Source: UMGS1387 sp045541355
GTDB taxonomy: Bacteria; Bacillota; Clostridia; Oscillospirales; CAG-382
Reading direction: 5' to 3'
Length of the DNA stretch: 64,000 nucleotides
NCBI GenBank assembly: GCA_045541355.1
Contig: JAZQIW010000071.1
Location: 41,205-105,204 of the forward strand
Under the pieces are notes generated by a model, which had not been told where the DNA came from, searched no databases, and saw nothing but the letters and a program-made list of their open reading frames with translations. Both the position numbers and the translations under genes were made by a program. Below are positions 7,469-17,012 of the stretch, in pieces. Within the stretch, counting starts at the first letter, position 1. Each line of letters starts with the position of its first letter.

Positions 7469-10453
7469 ATGAGAAAAGAAAACCCAAATCCATACCATCT
7501 TATCGATGATGAAATTCACTGGCCGGGTCACCATGAAGAAAGCGGATGGGATACCGATCATAGAGGTGCAGGTGCTTTTTACGGACAAACATATGAATAC
7601 AGAACAGTAAAAAGCATTGGAAACGAGTTTCCCACCTTCAGGAGAAGAAATATCACCGAAGAAGTAAAGGGCGTTGTTACTCTCGAGGGTACATATCGGA
7701 TTGTGTCGGGAGACGGCTTTTACTTTGGCTTCTGGGGAAATAAGGGAAATGAAACAGAGGCATTTGTTTTAAGACAGAAGGATGGCTTTATATATGCAGG
7801 TGATAAAAGGGCGTATCAATCCGATAATGCGTGGCATTACGTAAAGCTTGTTCTTGATATTGATAAGGGAGAATGTAAGCTTCACCTTGATGGAAAATAC
7901 CTTAAAACTCTTGCATTTACCGGAAAAGCAACAAGCCTTTGCCGTTTCCAGTTCGGTTATGAAGAGGGAAGCGTCGGCGAGGCTATGTTCTATGCTGACC
8001 TTGAGGTTTATAAAAACTATATTTTCCTTGACTCGCTTGTGCCCAAATATGAAGGGAATCTTCCCGAGGAATATGAAATCGAAAAAAGCGGCAAGGCTGT
8101 AATCGGCAGACGCCGTTACAGTCCCACTTCAAAGTATTCAAGCTATTATGTAAAAGCTTACAGCGGCAGCAACACAGTCATAAGCCGTGTCTTTGAAAGG
8201 GCAGAAGGAAATGTTTGTTTTGAAATGAAATATTATATTCCGAGAGCAGGAGGAAAGCTGACGGTCAGCCTTCTCAGCTCCGAATGTGAGGTTGTTTCAA
8301 TTTATGATGAGCTTTGCGAAATACGCTGTAAAGACGGCGCTCTTCGCAGCCATTCGCCCAACGTCTGGCAGACTCTCAGAATTGAAGCCGACACCAATAC
8401 AAACACCGCCCTTGTGCGCCTTAACGGAAAGGTTTGCTCTACTATCAGCTTTGATAATTACGCGGAATATATAGATAAGGTGAGAATCGGCTTTGTTTGC
8501 GAAAAGGCACTTGAGCTTCAGATTTCCGACCTTAAGGCTTTTGTAATTCCTCCCTATCCCGCTGATTATGTACCCGAACCCGTAATACCAAAGAAGAAGG
8601 GCGATTACTATGTGGGTATGAATATCTGCTCACTTTGGAGAGAGGGCTCGCATTACGGCTGGGATTGTATTACACCCTTCCCCGAGAATAAGCCGCTTTT
8701 GGGATACTATGATGAGGGCATAACGGAAACTGCCGACTGGGAGCTTAAATGGATGGCAGAGCACGGCCTTGATTTTCAGCTTTACTGCTGGTATGCAAGC
8801 GAAAGTCATATGCCTATGCTAAAGACCATGCTTTCCGAAGAAATCCACGGCGGACATATGCTTGCAAAATACGGCGATAAGGTAAAGATAGCACTTCTTT
8901 GGGAGGCAGATACAGGTAAGCCCTCCTGTTTTGAGGATGTAAAGAATTACTTTGTGCCTTACTTTATAGACTACTTCTTCTCGGATCCAAGATATATGCA
9001 GATAGACGGAAAGGCAATCATGTCTATATATGCACCCGATAAGCTTGCAAGGGATCTCGGTGGACCGCAGGTTGTTAAAAGGTGTATTGAATACCTCAGA
9101 AAAGAGGTCAAAAAGCTTGGGTATAAAGACCTTATAGTTATGTGCTGCGGTGATAATAAACCCATTTATAAGGAATGCGGAATTGAAGCTGTTCACGCGT
9201 ATAATTGGGGCATTAACGGCTGGGATGTTGAGTTTACAAAGGGTAGAATTCTCGGAAATATCAGAGAAGGCTCTACCCATACCGTACCTACCGTTTCCAT
9301 GGGCTTTAACCATGCCGGCTGGACAGGCATCCGTACCCCTGTTCTCGAGCCTTGTGATATGCATACTCTTCTTGAATGGTCAAAGGATGAGATTCTTACA
9401 AAGCAGGATAAGAATAGCTGGAAATCAAAGCTCGTAATGCTCTCTACCTGGAACGAATACGGTGAGGGAACATATATGATGCCTGCGGGTGTTCACGGCT
9501 TTGGCTATCTCGATGCACTCAGAGCTTCCTTCCTTGAGGATGTGCCCCATGTTGATGTAGCTCCAAATCAGGATCAGCTTGACAGAATATGTATTCTTCA
9601 TCCTCAGGACAGAATACTTCTTGCCCCGCAGGATAATATGACCAAAGATACAACCGAATATCCCATAATTAAAAAATACGAATTTAAGACAAAGCAAGAC
9701 CTTGAAAAGTGGGAAATCCATCAGCTTACAAGCTATGAAATTCGTGACGGAAAGCTCTGCGGACATTCCGAGCAGGCAGATCCGTATATGATTTTGAAGG
9801 ACGATGATTTTCTTCCTGTTTCCACCGAAAAAATCGGAAAGATTGTTGCACATTGCCGAACCTATAAGCCTGTGGATGCTACTTGCTGTATTCAGTGTTT
9901 CTTTAAGTTCAATAAGGAAAACTGGCATAATTGGCCTATTTCCAGACTTTCTGTGCCCGATAAGGTTGTGCCTCTCACCCTTGATCCAAAGAATGAGCAT
10001 AAATTCCCTTGGCATGAAACGATATACGGCTTCCGCTTTGACCCTGTGTTCATGGAGGGCGATTTTGAGCTTGAAAGCATCGAGTTCTATGCAGCACCCG
10101 AGCATAAGCTTCTAAAGATTGACGGTAAAATTTATGACCTTGCGCAGATGCCGTATGAGGAAGACGGAACGGTGTATATTCCGTTTGACACCAAGAGTGA
10201 GCTTAAAAAGCTTGACAATATGTACTATGAGTGGAGCCATACACTTGAGACCCTTACTGTTTACGGCGTAAAGACAGCGGTATTTACAAAGGATAGCGAT
10301 GAGGCAGTAATTGACGGGGAAACGGTAAAGCTTGTAAAGCCCTTTACCTTTGTTGACGGTATACCGCATATTCAGGCAGATGTGCTTTGTGAGCTGATTG
10401 ATAAAAAGCTTAGCTTTGATGAATTTGAAGTACGCCTTGATTCTAAAAAATAA
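7469..10453 (+). CDS. Multidomain GH99/WbsX-like glycosidase (first of a tandem pair)
   Basis: 994 residues behind a clear AAGGAG site. Residues ~1-175 and ~176-365 look like two LamG/concanavalin-type beta-sandwich modules. Residues ~385-735 form a TIM-barrel of the GH99/WbsX type: YYVGMNICSLW, LGYYDEG, ADWELKWMAEHGLDFQLYCW and the late acidic motif STWNEYGEGTY, where Glu residues would be catalytic. A further beta-rich region (~750-880) and a copper-amine-oxidase-N-like stalk domain (~885-994) complete it. GH99 members cleave or act on mannose-containing glycans (known), but specificity here cannot be read. There is no signal peptide or membrane anchor, unusual for carbohydrate-binding and stalk domains. 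It is followed by a paralogue 45 bases downstream. Confidence 0.7.
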   Translation: MRKENPNPYHLIDDEIHWPGHHEESGWDTDHRGAGAFYGQTYEYRTVKSIGNEFPTFRRRNITEEVKGVVTLEGTYRIVSGDGFYFGFWGNKGNETEAFVLRQKDGFIYAGDKRAYQSDNAWHYVKLVLDIDKGECKLHLDGKYLKTLAFTGKATSLCRFQFGYEEGSVGEAMFYADLEVYKNYIFLDSLVPKYEGNLPEEYEIEKSGKAVIGRRRYSPTSKYSSYYVKAYSGSNTVISRVFERAEGNVCFEMKYYIPRAGGKLTVSLLSSECEVVSIYDELCEIRCKDGALRSHSPNVWQTLRIEADTNTNTALVRLNGKVCSTISFDNYAEYIDKVRIGFVCEKALELQISDLKAFVIPPYPADYVPEPVIPKKKGDYYVGMNICSLWREGSHYGWDCITPFPENKPLLGYYDEGITETADWELKWMAEHGLDFQLYCWYASESHMPMLKTMLSEEIHGGHMLAKYGDKVKIALLWEADTGKPSCFEDVKNYFVPYFIDYFFSDPRYMQIDGKAIMSIYAPDKLARDLGGPQVVKRCIEYLRKEVKKLGYKDLIVMCCGDNKPIYKECGIEAVHAYNWGINGWDVEFTKGRILGNIREGSTHTVPTVSMGFNHAGWTGIRTPVLEPCDMHTLLEWSKDEILTKQDKNSWKSKLVMLSTWNEYGEGTYMMPAGVHGFGYLDALRASFLEDVPHVDVAPNQDQLDRICILHPQDRILLAPQDNMTKDTTEYPIIKKYEFKTKQDLEKWEIHQLTSYEIRDGKLCGHSEQADPYMILKDDDFLPVSTEKIGKIVAHCRTYKPVDATCCIQCFFKFNKENWHNWPISRLSVPDKVVPLTLDPKNEHKFPWHETIYGFRFDPVFMEGDFELESIEFYAAPEHKLLKIDGKIYDLAQMPYEEDGTVYIPFDTKSELKKLDNMYYEWSHTLETLTVYGVKTAVFTKDSDEAVIDGETVKLVKPFTFVDGIPHIQADVLCELIDKKLSFDEFEVRLDSKK

Positions 10454-10498
10454 AACTTTTGCTTATACTACTCTTTTTAATGGAAAGGAAAGCTTATT

Positions 10499-13400
10499 AT
10501 GAAGCAGGATAACAGAAGAACAAAGGACGCAGTATATGTCGTAGAAGACCTGTATATGCATGAAAAAAATCATCAGATTCCTTCGGGATATGACCTTGAT
10601 GCAAGGGGCGCAAAATATCCGAATAACATCTTTTGGAATAGAGGATATACCCTTGAAACGGATGATAGCCTTAATGCAAATGCCACTCTTTCGAGACGCT
10701 TTATGCCCATAAGAGAAGGCAGGGCAGGGCTGAATTTCATTTTCAGCATAGAAAGAGGAGACGGCTTTTTTATTGAATTTCTCGATACCGAAGATAAGCC
10801 CGCGTTTACTCTTACCCAGAAAAACGATATGTTTTACTGGAATGAAACAAGGCTGGCTGTTGAGGCTTCAAAAAAGACTCATAGCATGACAGTGGAGTTT
10901 GATATAGAAAAAAAGAAAGCGCTTGTTTGCTTTGGCGGTAAATACGTCGGAACATATTGCCTTCTTTCTGAAAATATTGCAAGATATATCGCAGGCTACC
11001 GTAATGGTGCAAAGGGTAAATGTGTTCTTAAGCAGACACACCTGCATATAAACTATATTGTAAATGACAGAAATGAAGTTCATGCTGACGGAAATCTTGC
11101 TTACGGCTGGGAGCTTGATAAGCAGCAGGGAACAGATGCATATGTCAGCTATTATTATGAGGGAGTAAAGCATTATACAAATGTTATGACCGCAGAGGCG
11201 GGGAAAAATGCTGTCTGCCGCAGAAGCTTTGACAAGGCTGACGGAAATATCTGCTTTGAAATAAAGTATCTTACAAAGACAGAGGATAAAGAGGGCGTAA
11301 GTTTTTCACTTACCGCAGACGGAAAAGACATTGTTGCCGTTTCAGATACGGGAACAAAGCTCCTTTCACCCGATGGTGAGCTTCTTCGTAAGCATAATCC
11401 TTATGTCTGGCAAACCCTTAATGTCATGGCTGATACAAATACCCACATAGCAAGCATTTCTCTTAACGGCAAAAAGTGCGGCGAATTTGCTTTTGATAAG
11501 GAATGCTGCGGCTTTGACGGCATAAAGCTTTCATACTCGCCCGAAAACGGCGGCATCATGAAGTTCAGCGATGTGTTTGTTTATGAAATTCAGCCCGAGC
11601 CCGAGGATTATCCGAAGCCTCCCGTTCTTCCCGAAAAGGATGATAGATATTTTACCGGTATGAATATTTGCTCGCTTTGGAGACACGGTGAACACGTAGG
11701 CTGGGATGCAATAAGTGCATTCAAGGATAACCTTACATATCTCGGCTTCTATGACGAGGGCCTCAGAGAGGTTGCCGACTGGGAAATCAAGTGGATGGCA
11801 GAGCATGGTGTAGACTGTGAGTTTTATTGCTGGTATGCAAGCCAGACTAAGGCTCCGAATATGAAAACAATGCTGTCCGATGCAATTCATAACGGACATT
11901 TCAAGGCAAAGTACGCTGATTATATGAAGCTTGCACTTATATGGGAAGCCGGTGCCGGCTGTCCTGCTTCTCCGAGTGAGGTTGAAAAGTATTATATACC
12001 TTATTTCGAGGACTATTTCTTTACCGATCCGAGATATTTCCAAATAGACGGCGTTGCTATAATGGCAATTTATAATATCGAAAAGGTTGCACGCGACCTT
12101 GGCGGCTATGATAAGGTAAGGGAGGTTGTAGAGCTTCTTCGTGCATCTGTCAAGAGATGCGGATACCGAGATCTTGCAATTCTTACCTGCGGAGAACCGA
12201 GTGAAAACAGAAAATTTGCAGGAGTCGATTCTGTTTATGCTTATAACTGGGGACATTACAGCTATGATCCCGATTATCAGAAGAGTAGAATGCAAAACCA
12301 GATTGATAGCGGCATTCTCCATGTTGTGCCTACTGTTTCCGTAGGATATAACGATGTGGCATGGAGAAAGGCAAGATACCCAATGCTTGAATGTGAGGAT
12401 ATGAAGAAGGTGCTTGACTGGTTTAAGAGTGATTTGCTTCCTTCCTATTCCAATCTTGATGAGCAGTGGAAGAAAAAGCTGATTATGCTCTCTACCTGGA
12501 ACGAGTACGGTGAAGGTACATATATGTGCCCGAATAATCTTAATGGCTTTGGCTATCTTAATGAGGTCAGAAAGGCGCTTACTAAAAACGGTGATGCATA
12601 TGAGTCGGATGTGCCCTCGGAAAAGGTGCTTGACAGACTCGGCTATATGTATCCCAAAGGACGTAGACTTTTAAGTGCTCTTCTTTATACAAGCAAGGAA
12701 TGTCCCGAAAAGTTAGTTGAGGAATATAGGTTTGACACACCCGAGGCGATGAATAAAATTGAGTGCTTAAATGACGTTGAGCTTTCCTTTGAGGACGGCA
12801 AAGTGTGCGGAAAAGCCAACGCTAATGACCCGCAGATTATTTTTGATGTCGATATTGACGCACAAAAGGTTGACGGCATAGGCATAAAATTTGTTTCTGC
12901 TGCGGGAAATTCGAAATTGAATAGGGAAAATCCCATTACTTCTCCCGTACAGATGTTCTTCATGAGAGAAGAAGATGCAGGATTTAGCAGCAAAAGAATT
13001 TTTGAGGTTGATTTAATGGCTCCCGATAAATCACTTGTGATGCTGACAAAGGAAAACCCCGAATGGAATGGCAGAATTACCCGTTTAAGAATCGACCCGA
13101 CACCCGCGAAGGGTATCTTTGAAATCGAAAGCTTAAAGACACTCAGCTTTGATGACGGTAAGATAAGATACAAAACCTTTGTTGATAATGCTGAGTATGA
13201 CTGTCATTTCAGAACAAAGATGGTGGATGGAAAACTCTTTATCAGCTTTGAACCCCTTCGCCATATCCATGTGCTTACAAGAACTTACTTTGAGTGGGAT
13301 GACGAAGAGCAGACTTTGATGATTAAGTCCTACAACGATAAAACTTCATATTGGACAATGGGTAAGGATACAGCACTTGTTGACGGAAAGACTGTTAAGC

Positions 13401-13531
13401 TTCCTGCAAAGCTTGAGCTTTATGATGGACTTCCTTATCTTCCGCTTGATGAATTCTGTATGGCTGCAGAATGTGAGTATAGCGTTGATGGCGACAGAAT
13501 TGATATCAAAACCTGTATAAATAAAATATAA
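10499..13531 (+). CDS. Multidomain GH99/WbsX-like glycosidase (second of a tandem pair)
   Basis: 1010 residues with the same architecture as its upstream neighbour: two N-terminal beta-sandwich modules, a GH99/WbsX-like barrel (~380-740; YFTGMNICSLW, LGFYDEG, CEFYCWYAS, STWNEYGEGTY), a beta-rich linker and a C-terminal stalk-like domain. The two proteins are clearly paralogous along their length, the barrel being most alike, so the pair arose by tandem duplication and then diverged, presumably in specificity. No signal peptide is seen. The ribosome site is AAAGGAAAG. The pair is co-transcribed and ends at the hairpin at 13588. Confidence 0.7.
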   Translation: MKQDNRRTKDAVYVVEDLYMHEKNHQIPSGYDLDARGAKYPNNIFWNRGYTLETDDSLNANATLSRRFMPIREGRAGLNFIFSIERGDGFFIEFLDTEDKPAFTLTQKNDMFYWNETRLAVEASKKTHSMTVEFDIEKKKALVCFGGKYVGTYCLLSENIARYIAGYRNGAKGKCVLKQTHLHINYIVNDRNEVHADGNLAYGWELDKQQGTDAYVSYYYEGVKHYTNVMTAEAGKNAVCRRSFDKADGNICFEIKYLTKTEDKEGVSFSLTADGKDIVAVSDTGTKLLSPDGELLRKHNPYVWQTLNVMADTNTHIASISLNGKKCGEFAFDKECCGFDGIKLSYSPENGGIMKFSDVFVYEIQPEPEDYPKPPVLPEKDDRYFTGMNICSLWRHGEHVGWDAISAFKDNLTYLGFYDEGLREVADWEIKWMAEHGVDCEFYCWYASQTKAPNMKTMLSDAIHNGHFKAKYADYMKLALIWEAGAGCPASPSEVEKYYIPYFEDYFFTDPRYFQIDGVAIMAIYNIEKVARDLGGYDKVREVVELLRASVKRCGYRDLAILTCGEPSENRKFAGVDSVYAYNWGHYSYDPDYQKSRMQNQIDSGILHVVPTVSVGYNDVAWRKARYPMLECEDMKKVLDWFKSDLLPSYSNLDEQWKKKLIMLSTWNEYGEGTYMCPNNLNGFGYLNEVRKALTKNGDAYESDVPSEKVLDRLGYMYPKGRRLLSALLYTSKECPEKLVEEYRFDTPEAMNKIECLNDVELSFEDGKVCGKANANDPQIIFDVDIDAQKVDGIGIKFVSAAGNSKLNRENPITSPVQMFFMREEDAGFSSKRIFEVDLMAPDKSLVMLTKENPEWNGRITRLRIDPTPAKGIFEIESLKTLSFDDGKIRYKTFVDNAEYDCHFRTKMVDGKLFISFEPLRHIHVLTRTYFEWDDEEQTLMIKSYNDKTSYWTMGKDTALVDGKTVKLPAKLELYDGLPYLPLDEFCMAAECEYSVDGDRIDIKTCINKI

Positions 13532-13587
13532 TCCTATTGTATTGGCGTTTGCGTGAATATGGTTGGTAAAAACGGATAACAAAAAGC

Positions 13588-13626
13588 ATCCTCCCGTGGT
13601 ATATAAAAGTATCATGGGAGGATTTT
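13588..13626 (+). terminator. Rho-independent terminator
   Basis: A ~15-bp stem with G-U pairs (ATCCTCCC... at 13588 with ...GGGAGGAT ending at 13622) followed by TTTTT. Confidence 0.8.
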
Positions 13627-13727
13627 TGTGCTGTTCCAAAAAAATGAGGGTATAGCGCTTCTGCGTAAGTTTTTACAAAAAAAACATATTTTTTGCACAA
13701 AAAAAGTAACACATAAAGTTGCTTTGG

Positions 13728-13756
13728 TGCTATACTTTATAGCAGTTTGATATAAT
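13728..13756 (+). promoter_or_regulatory. Putative promoter with extended -10
   Basis: TGCTATACT (13728-13736) is an extended -10 box; a second TATAAT lies at 13751-13756. Which one is used cannot be told, and no good -35 box is seen for either. Confidence 0.4.
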
Positions 13757-13770
13757 TTGCAGGTGAAAAA

Positions 13771-14643
13771 ATGATAGAACTTAAAATAACCGATGTAAGA
13801 CCTCTTTCGGGGGATAGCGGCTTTCTCATAGATGACGGAGAAACCTCGGTGCTGTATGATACGGGCTTCGGCTTTACGGGGGATAGGCTTGCGGAAAACA
13901 TAAAGAAAGAGCTTGGCGAGAGAAGGCTTGATTATATTTTTCTCACCCACTCTCATTATGACCATGCCTTGGGAGCGGTTTATGTACAGAAAATGTATCC
14001 CGAAGCTAAGATTGTGGCGGGTGAATATGCTGCAAGAATTTTTGAAAAACCCTCGGCAAAGTCCACAATGCGCCGTCTTGACAGAAGGTTTGCACGTAAA
14101 TGCGGAGTGTATGAATATGAGGACCTTATAGATAACCTTAAGGTTGATATTGCCGTAAATGACGGCGATAAGGTAAAGGCAGGTAAAATGACTTTTACCG
14201 TCATTAATCTTCCGGGACATACAAAATGCTCAGTCGGCTTTTATCTTGAGGAGAATAAGCTTCTTCTCAACTCCGAAACCCTCGGTGTATATTTCGGAGA
14301 AAATACAATTCTTCCTATATGCCTTGTGGGCTATAAGATGTCCCTCGACTCTTTTAAAAGGGTGGAGGGATTGGATATAGAGAATATGCTTGTTCCTCAC
14401 TACGGACTTCTTGATAAAAAGCAGACAAGCTTCTTCCTTGAGAACTCCGAAAAGGTGCTGAGACAAACCGCCGAGCACGTAAAGGAAATCTTTTCGGCAG
14501 GCGGAACGGCAAACGATGCTCTTAAATTCTTTGAACAGAACTTCTATACCGAAACCATTCGACCGACATACCCGATAGATGCATTTTTGCTTAATACAGG
14601 TATTATGATTGAGCTGATAAAAAAAGAGCTTATTGATGCTTGA
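13771..14643 (+). CDS. Metallo-beta-lactamase-fold hydrolase
   Basis: 290 residues. The zinc site THSHYDHA (residues ~55-62) is the HxHxDH motif of the family; GHT (~149) and PHYG (~209) supply further metal ligands. The substrate is not readable: the family includes thioesterases, lactonases, phosphodiesterases and nucleases. It is cytoplasmic, as no signal peptide is visible. An AGGTG site sits before the ATG. It is transcribed alone, between the GH99-like pair and an oxidoreductase, so a role in sugar-derivative turnover is possible but only inferred from position. Confidence 0.8.
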   Translation: MIELKITDVRPLSGDSGFLIDDGETSVLYDTGFGFTGDRLAENIKKELGERRLDYIFLTHSHYDHALGAVYVQKMYPEAKIVAGEYAARIFEKPSAKSTMRRLDRRFARKCGVYEYEDLIDNLKVDIAVNDGDKVKAGKMTFTVINLPGHTKCSVGFYLEENKLLLNSETLGVYFGENTILPICLVGYKMSLDSFKRVEGLDIENMLVPHYGLLDKKQTSFFLENSEKVLRQTAEHVKEIFSAGGTANDALKFFEQNFYTETIRPTYPIDAFLLNTGIMIELIKKELIDA

Positions 14644-14664
14644 TTTTTGTTTTTGTTGCAAAAC

Positions 14665-14698
14665 CGCAAAGCTATACACGGCTTTGCGTGTTTTTTTT
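14665..14698 (+). terminator. Rho-independent terminator
   Basis: CGCAAAGC (14665-14672) pairs with GCTTTGCG (14681-14688), followed by a run of eight T. Confidence 0.8.
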
Positions 14699-14742
14699 GA
14701 ATGTGTTAGTCTGATATTATATAGATTGTACCTAAAATCGCA

Positions 14743-14771
14743 TTGACTTACAAAATAATTCCAAGTATAAT
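14743..14771 (+). promoter_or_regulatory. sigma-A-like promoter
   Basis: TTGACT (14743-14748), 17-base spacer, TATAAT (14766-14771), then AAGGAG (14780-14785) and ATG 14793. Confidence 0.8.
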
Positions 14772-14792
14772 GATGAAAAAAGGAGTGATCGC

Positions 14793-16112
14793 ATGCTTAA
14801 AATCGGATATATAGGTCTTGGTAATAGAGGAATGGGTATGCTTGCAACTGTGATTGATTCTTTTAAAAATGTAATTATTGCAGGAGTATGTGACCTGTAT
14901 GAGGATAGAGTCCGGGCGGGAATTGATATGGTTCGTGAAAAATGCGGCTATGAGCCTTTGGGTACAACAGACAGCGATGAAATAATGAAGCTTGATGTTG
15001 ATGCTGTGATGGTAATGGCTTCGTGGGAGGCACATATTCCTCTTGCAATTGCTTCAATGAAATCGGGAAAGCACGTTGCAATGGAGGTTGCAGGTGCTTA
15101 CAGCATTGAGGATTGTTATAGACTTGTAAGAACCGGCGAAGAAACGGGAATGGGCTGTATGCTGCTTGAAAACTGCTGCTACGGAAGAACCGAGCTTGCT
15201 GTTCTCAATATGGTGCGTGAGGGACTGTTCGGGGAAATCGTGCATTGCAGCGGCGGATATTTTCATGACCTTAGAACAGAGGTTGCAATTGGTCCCATAA
15301 CACGTCATTACAGAAATAGGAATTACTATTCAAGATGCTGTGAAAACTATCCCACACATGAGCTTGGTCCCATTGCAAAGGTGCTTGATATAAACAGAGG
15401 AAACAGAATGGTCTCGCTGGTATCTGTTTCATCTAAGGCAAGAGGTCTTAAGGAATATGCCTTAGCTGAGGGTAAAAGGCTTCATGCAATGCTTGATAAC
15501 AGCGAGGATCGCAATACAACCGTAAGCTATTACGGCAGAAATTATCCCCTCAATGATGAAATACTCGTCTCTTATGATAAGGCTAACTCCCGCGAGGTTG
15601 CTCAAGGGGATATTGTAAATACAATTATTACCTGTGCAGACGGCTCGACAATTGCTCTTACCCTTGACACAACCCTTCCGAGAGCCTATTCCAGAGGCTT
15701 TACCGTAAGAGGCACAAAGGGTATGTATATGGAAGATAATAATTCTGTGTATGTTGACGGTGATAAGGAGATGGAAAAAGCACACTTCAGCTGGCAGAAA
15801 TATTGGGATAACGGTAAGGAGTACATTGAAAAATATAAGCATGGCATTTGGGAAAAGTACGGAGACGCTGCGGCAAATTCCGGACATGACGGAATTGACT
15901 ACATGGTGCTTGCGGCATTCTTTGAGGCACTTGAAAAGAAAGCTCCCTTCCCGATAGATGTGTATGATGCGGCAAGCTGGATGTGTATTACCTGCCTTTC
16001 GGAACAGTCTATAAAGCAGGGCGGAGCACCGGTTGCAATTCCGGACTTTACGAGTGGAAAGTGGACAATGTATAAGAAAGAGGATTACGGTCTCGATTTT
16101 GCCCTTGATTAA
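14793..16112 (+). CDS. Gfo/Idh/MocA family oxidoreductase, GH109-like
   Basis: 439 residues. The N-terminal Rossmann fold carries GYIGLGNRGMG (residues ~4-14) for NAD binding. The usual EKP motif is replaced by MEVAG, and NYPTHELGP with DINRG follow; this combination is typical of GH109, whose members cleave terminal alpha-N-acetylgalactosamine by an NAD-dependent redox mechanism (known). Length also fits GH109. No Tat or Sec signal is present, unlike many Bacteroidetes GH109 enzymes, so it would act inside the cell. Other sugar oxidoreductase activities are possible. Confidence 0.75.
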   Translation: MLKIGYIGLGNRGMGMLATVIDSFKNVIIAGVCDLYEDRVRAGIDMVREKCGYEPLGTTDSDEIMKLDVDAVMVMASWEAHIPLAIASMKSGKHVAMEVAGAYSIEDCYRLVRTGEETGMGCMLLENCCYGRTELAVLNMVREGLFGEIVHCSGGYFHDLRTEVAIGPITRHYRNRNYYSRCCENYPTHELGPIAKVLDINRGNRMVSLVSVSSKARGLKEYALAEGKRLHAMLDNSEDRNTTVSYYGRNYPLNDEILVSYDKANSREVAQGDIVNTIITCADGSTIALTLDTTLPRAYSRGFTVRGTKGMYMEDNNSVYVDGDKEMEKAHFSWQKYWDNGKEYIEKYKHGIWEKYGDAAANSGHDGIDYMVLAAFFEALEKKAPFPIDVYDAASWMCITCLSEQSIKQGGAPVAIPDFTSGKWTMYKKEDYGLDFALD

Positions 16113-16126
16113 TTTCAAAATATTTG

Positions 16127-16165
16127 CGGCAGTACAAAAAAATGTGCTGCCGTGTTGCATTTTTT
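16127..16165 (+). terminator. Rho-independent terminator
   Basis: CGGCAGTACA (16127-16136) pairs with TGTGCTGCCG (16143-16152), followed shortly by a T run. The -35 box of the next promoter lies within its 3' flank. Confidence 0.7.
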
Positions 16166-16183
16166 GATAAAAAGTGTTAGAAT
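16155..16183 (+). promoter_or_regulatory. sigma-A-like promoter
   Basis: TTGCAT (16155-16160), 17-base spacer, TAGAAT (16178-16183), 30 bases before the start of the membrane protein gene. Confidence 0.5.
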
Positions 16184-16212
16184 AGCATAACTTAAAGCAT
16201 TGGAGATAATTT

Positions 16213-16938
16213 ATGTCAAAGACAAGAAGAATATATTTTTTAAGACTTGCAGGAAGACTGATTGTGCTTCTGATGTTTGTTCTTCTGATGATATATGACA
16301 GAGAAGAATTTGAAATATTAAAGGGCATGAATTTTTTTAGGGGCTTTTCGGTTCTTCATGTTCTCTGGGGTATATGGATGCTGGATATGGTGCTTCAGCT
16401 CATTCCCGTAAAGGCGTATATATCAATCGGCTCTCAGAAGGTGTTTCAATCTCTTTTCCGCCCGATAAAGGAAAAGGTCAATAGGCAAAGCCTGAAAAAA
16501 CATATTGTTGATACAACAAAGTCGGCATATGTGGTGATGCTTGTATGGGTAATGCTGAATATAGGTGTTGGTATTCTCCACCTTGGCGGCGTAATTGATA
16601 GCGCAGATGTGCTTCTCATATCTTCTGTGTTTTATGTTTGTGACCTTGTGTGCGTTCTCATATGGTGTCCCTTCAGACTTATTATGAAGAATAAATGCTG
16701 TACCACCTGCCGTATTTTCAATTGGGATCACTTAATGATGTTTTCGCCCCTTGCGACGGTATGCGGGTTTTATGGATGGACTCTGTTTGGATTTTCGTTT
16801 GTAATCTTTGTTGTGTGGGAGGTTTGCGTTCTTGTGTATCCCGAAAGGTTCTGGGAGAACAGTAATATGGCACTCAAGTGCTCGGAGTGTACCGATAAGC
16901 TCTGCACTCAGTATTGCAGAAAGCTTAGAGATAAATAA
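16213..16938 (+). CDS. Polytopic membrane protein with Cys-rich motifs, unknown function
   Basis: 241 residues with about five hydrophobic segments (near residues 10-30, 45-65, 100-122, 130-155 and 178-205). Two Cys clusters stand out: KNKCCTTC (~157-164) in a cytoplasmic-side loop and CSECTDKLCTQYC (~223-235) at the C terminus, spaced like a metal or iron-sulfur site. I do not recognise the family; the cysteines suggest redox or metal handling. It has its own promoter and terminator. The name is descriptive only. Confidence 0.7.
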   Translation: MSKTRRIYFLRLAGRLIVLLMFVLLMIYDREEFEILKGMNFFRGFSVLHVLWGIWMLDMVLQLIPVKAYISIGSQKVFQSLFRPIKEKVNRQSLKKHIVDTTKSAYVVMLVWVMLNIGVGILHLGGVIDSADVLLISSVFYVCDLVCVLIWCPFRLIMKNKCCTTCRIFNWDHLMMFSPLATVCGFYGWTLFGFSFVIFVVWEVCVLVYPERFWENSNMALKCSECTDKLCTQYCRKLRDK

Positions 16939-16943
16939 AATAT

Positions 16944-16977
16944 AAGCAAGCGGCGTTTAAACACCGCTTGCTTTTTG
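16944..16977. terminator. Terminator between convergent genes
   Basis: AAGCAAGCGG (16944-16953) pairs with CCGCTTGCTT (16964-16973), followed by TTTTT. It separates the membrane protein gene from the convergent AraC gene. Confidence 0.8.
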
Positions 16978-17012
16978 TATATGTCATGTTAAACTTAAAC
17001 GGTCGTAAGCAA

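Noticed and set aside
11531..12322. A 263-codon open frame antisense to the second GH99-like gene
   Set aside because: No ribosome site or recognisable product; the plus-strand frame is a clear paralogue of its neighbour.
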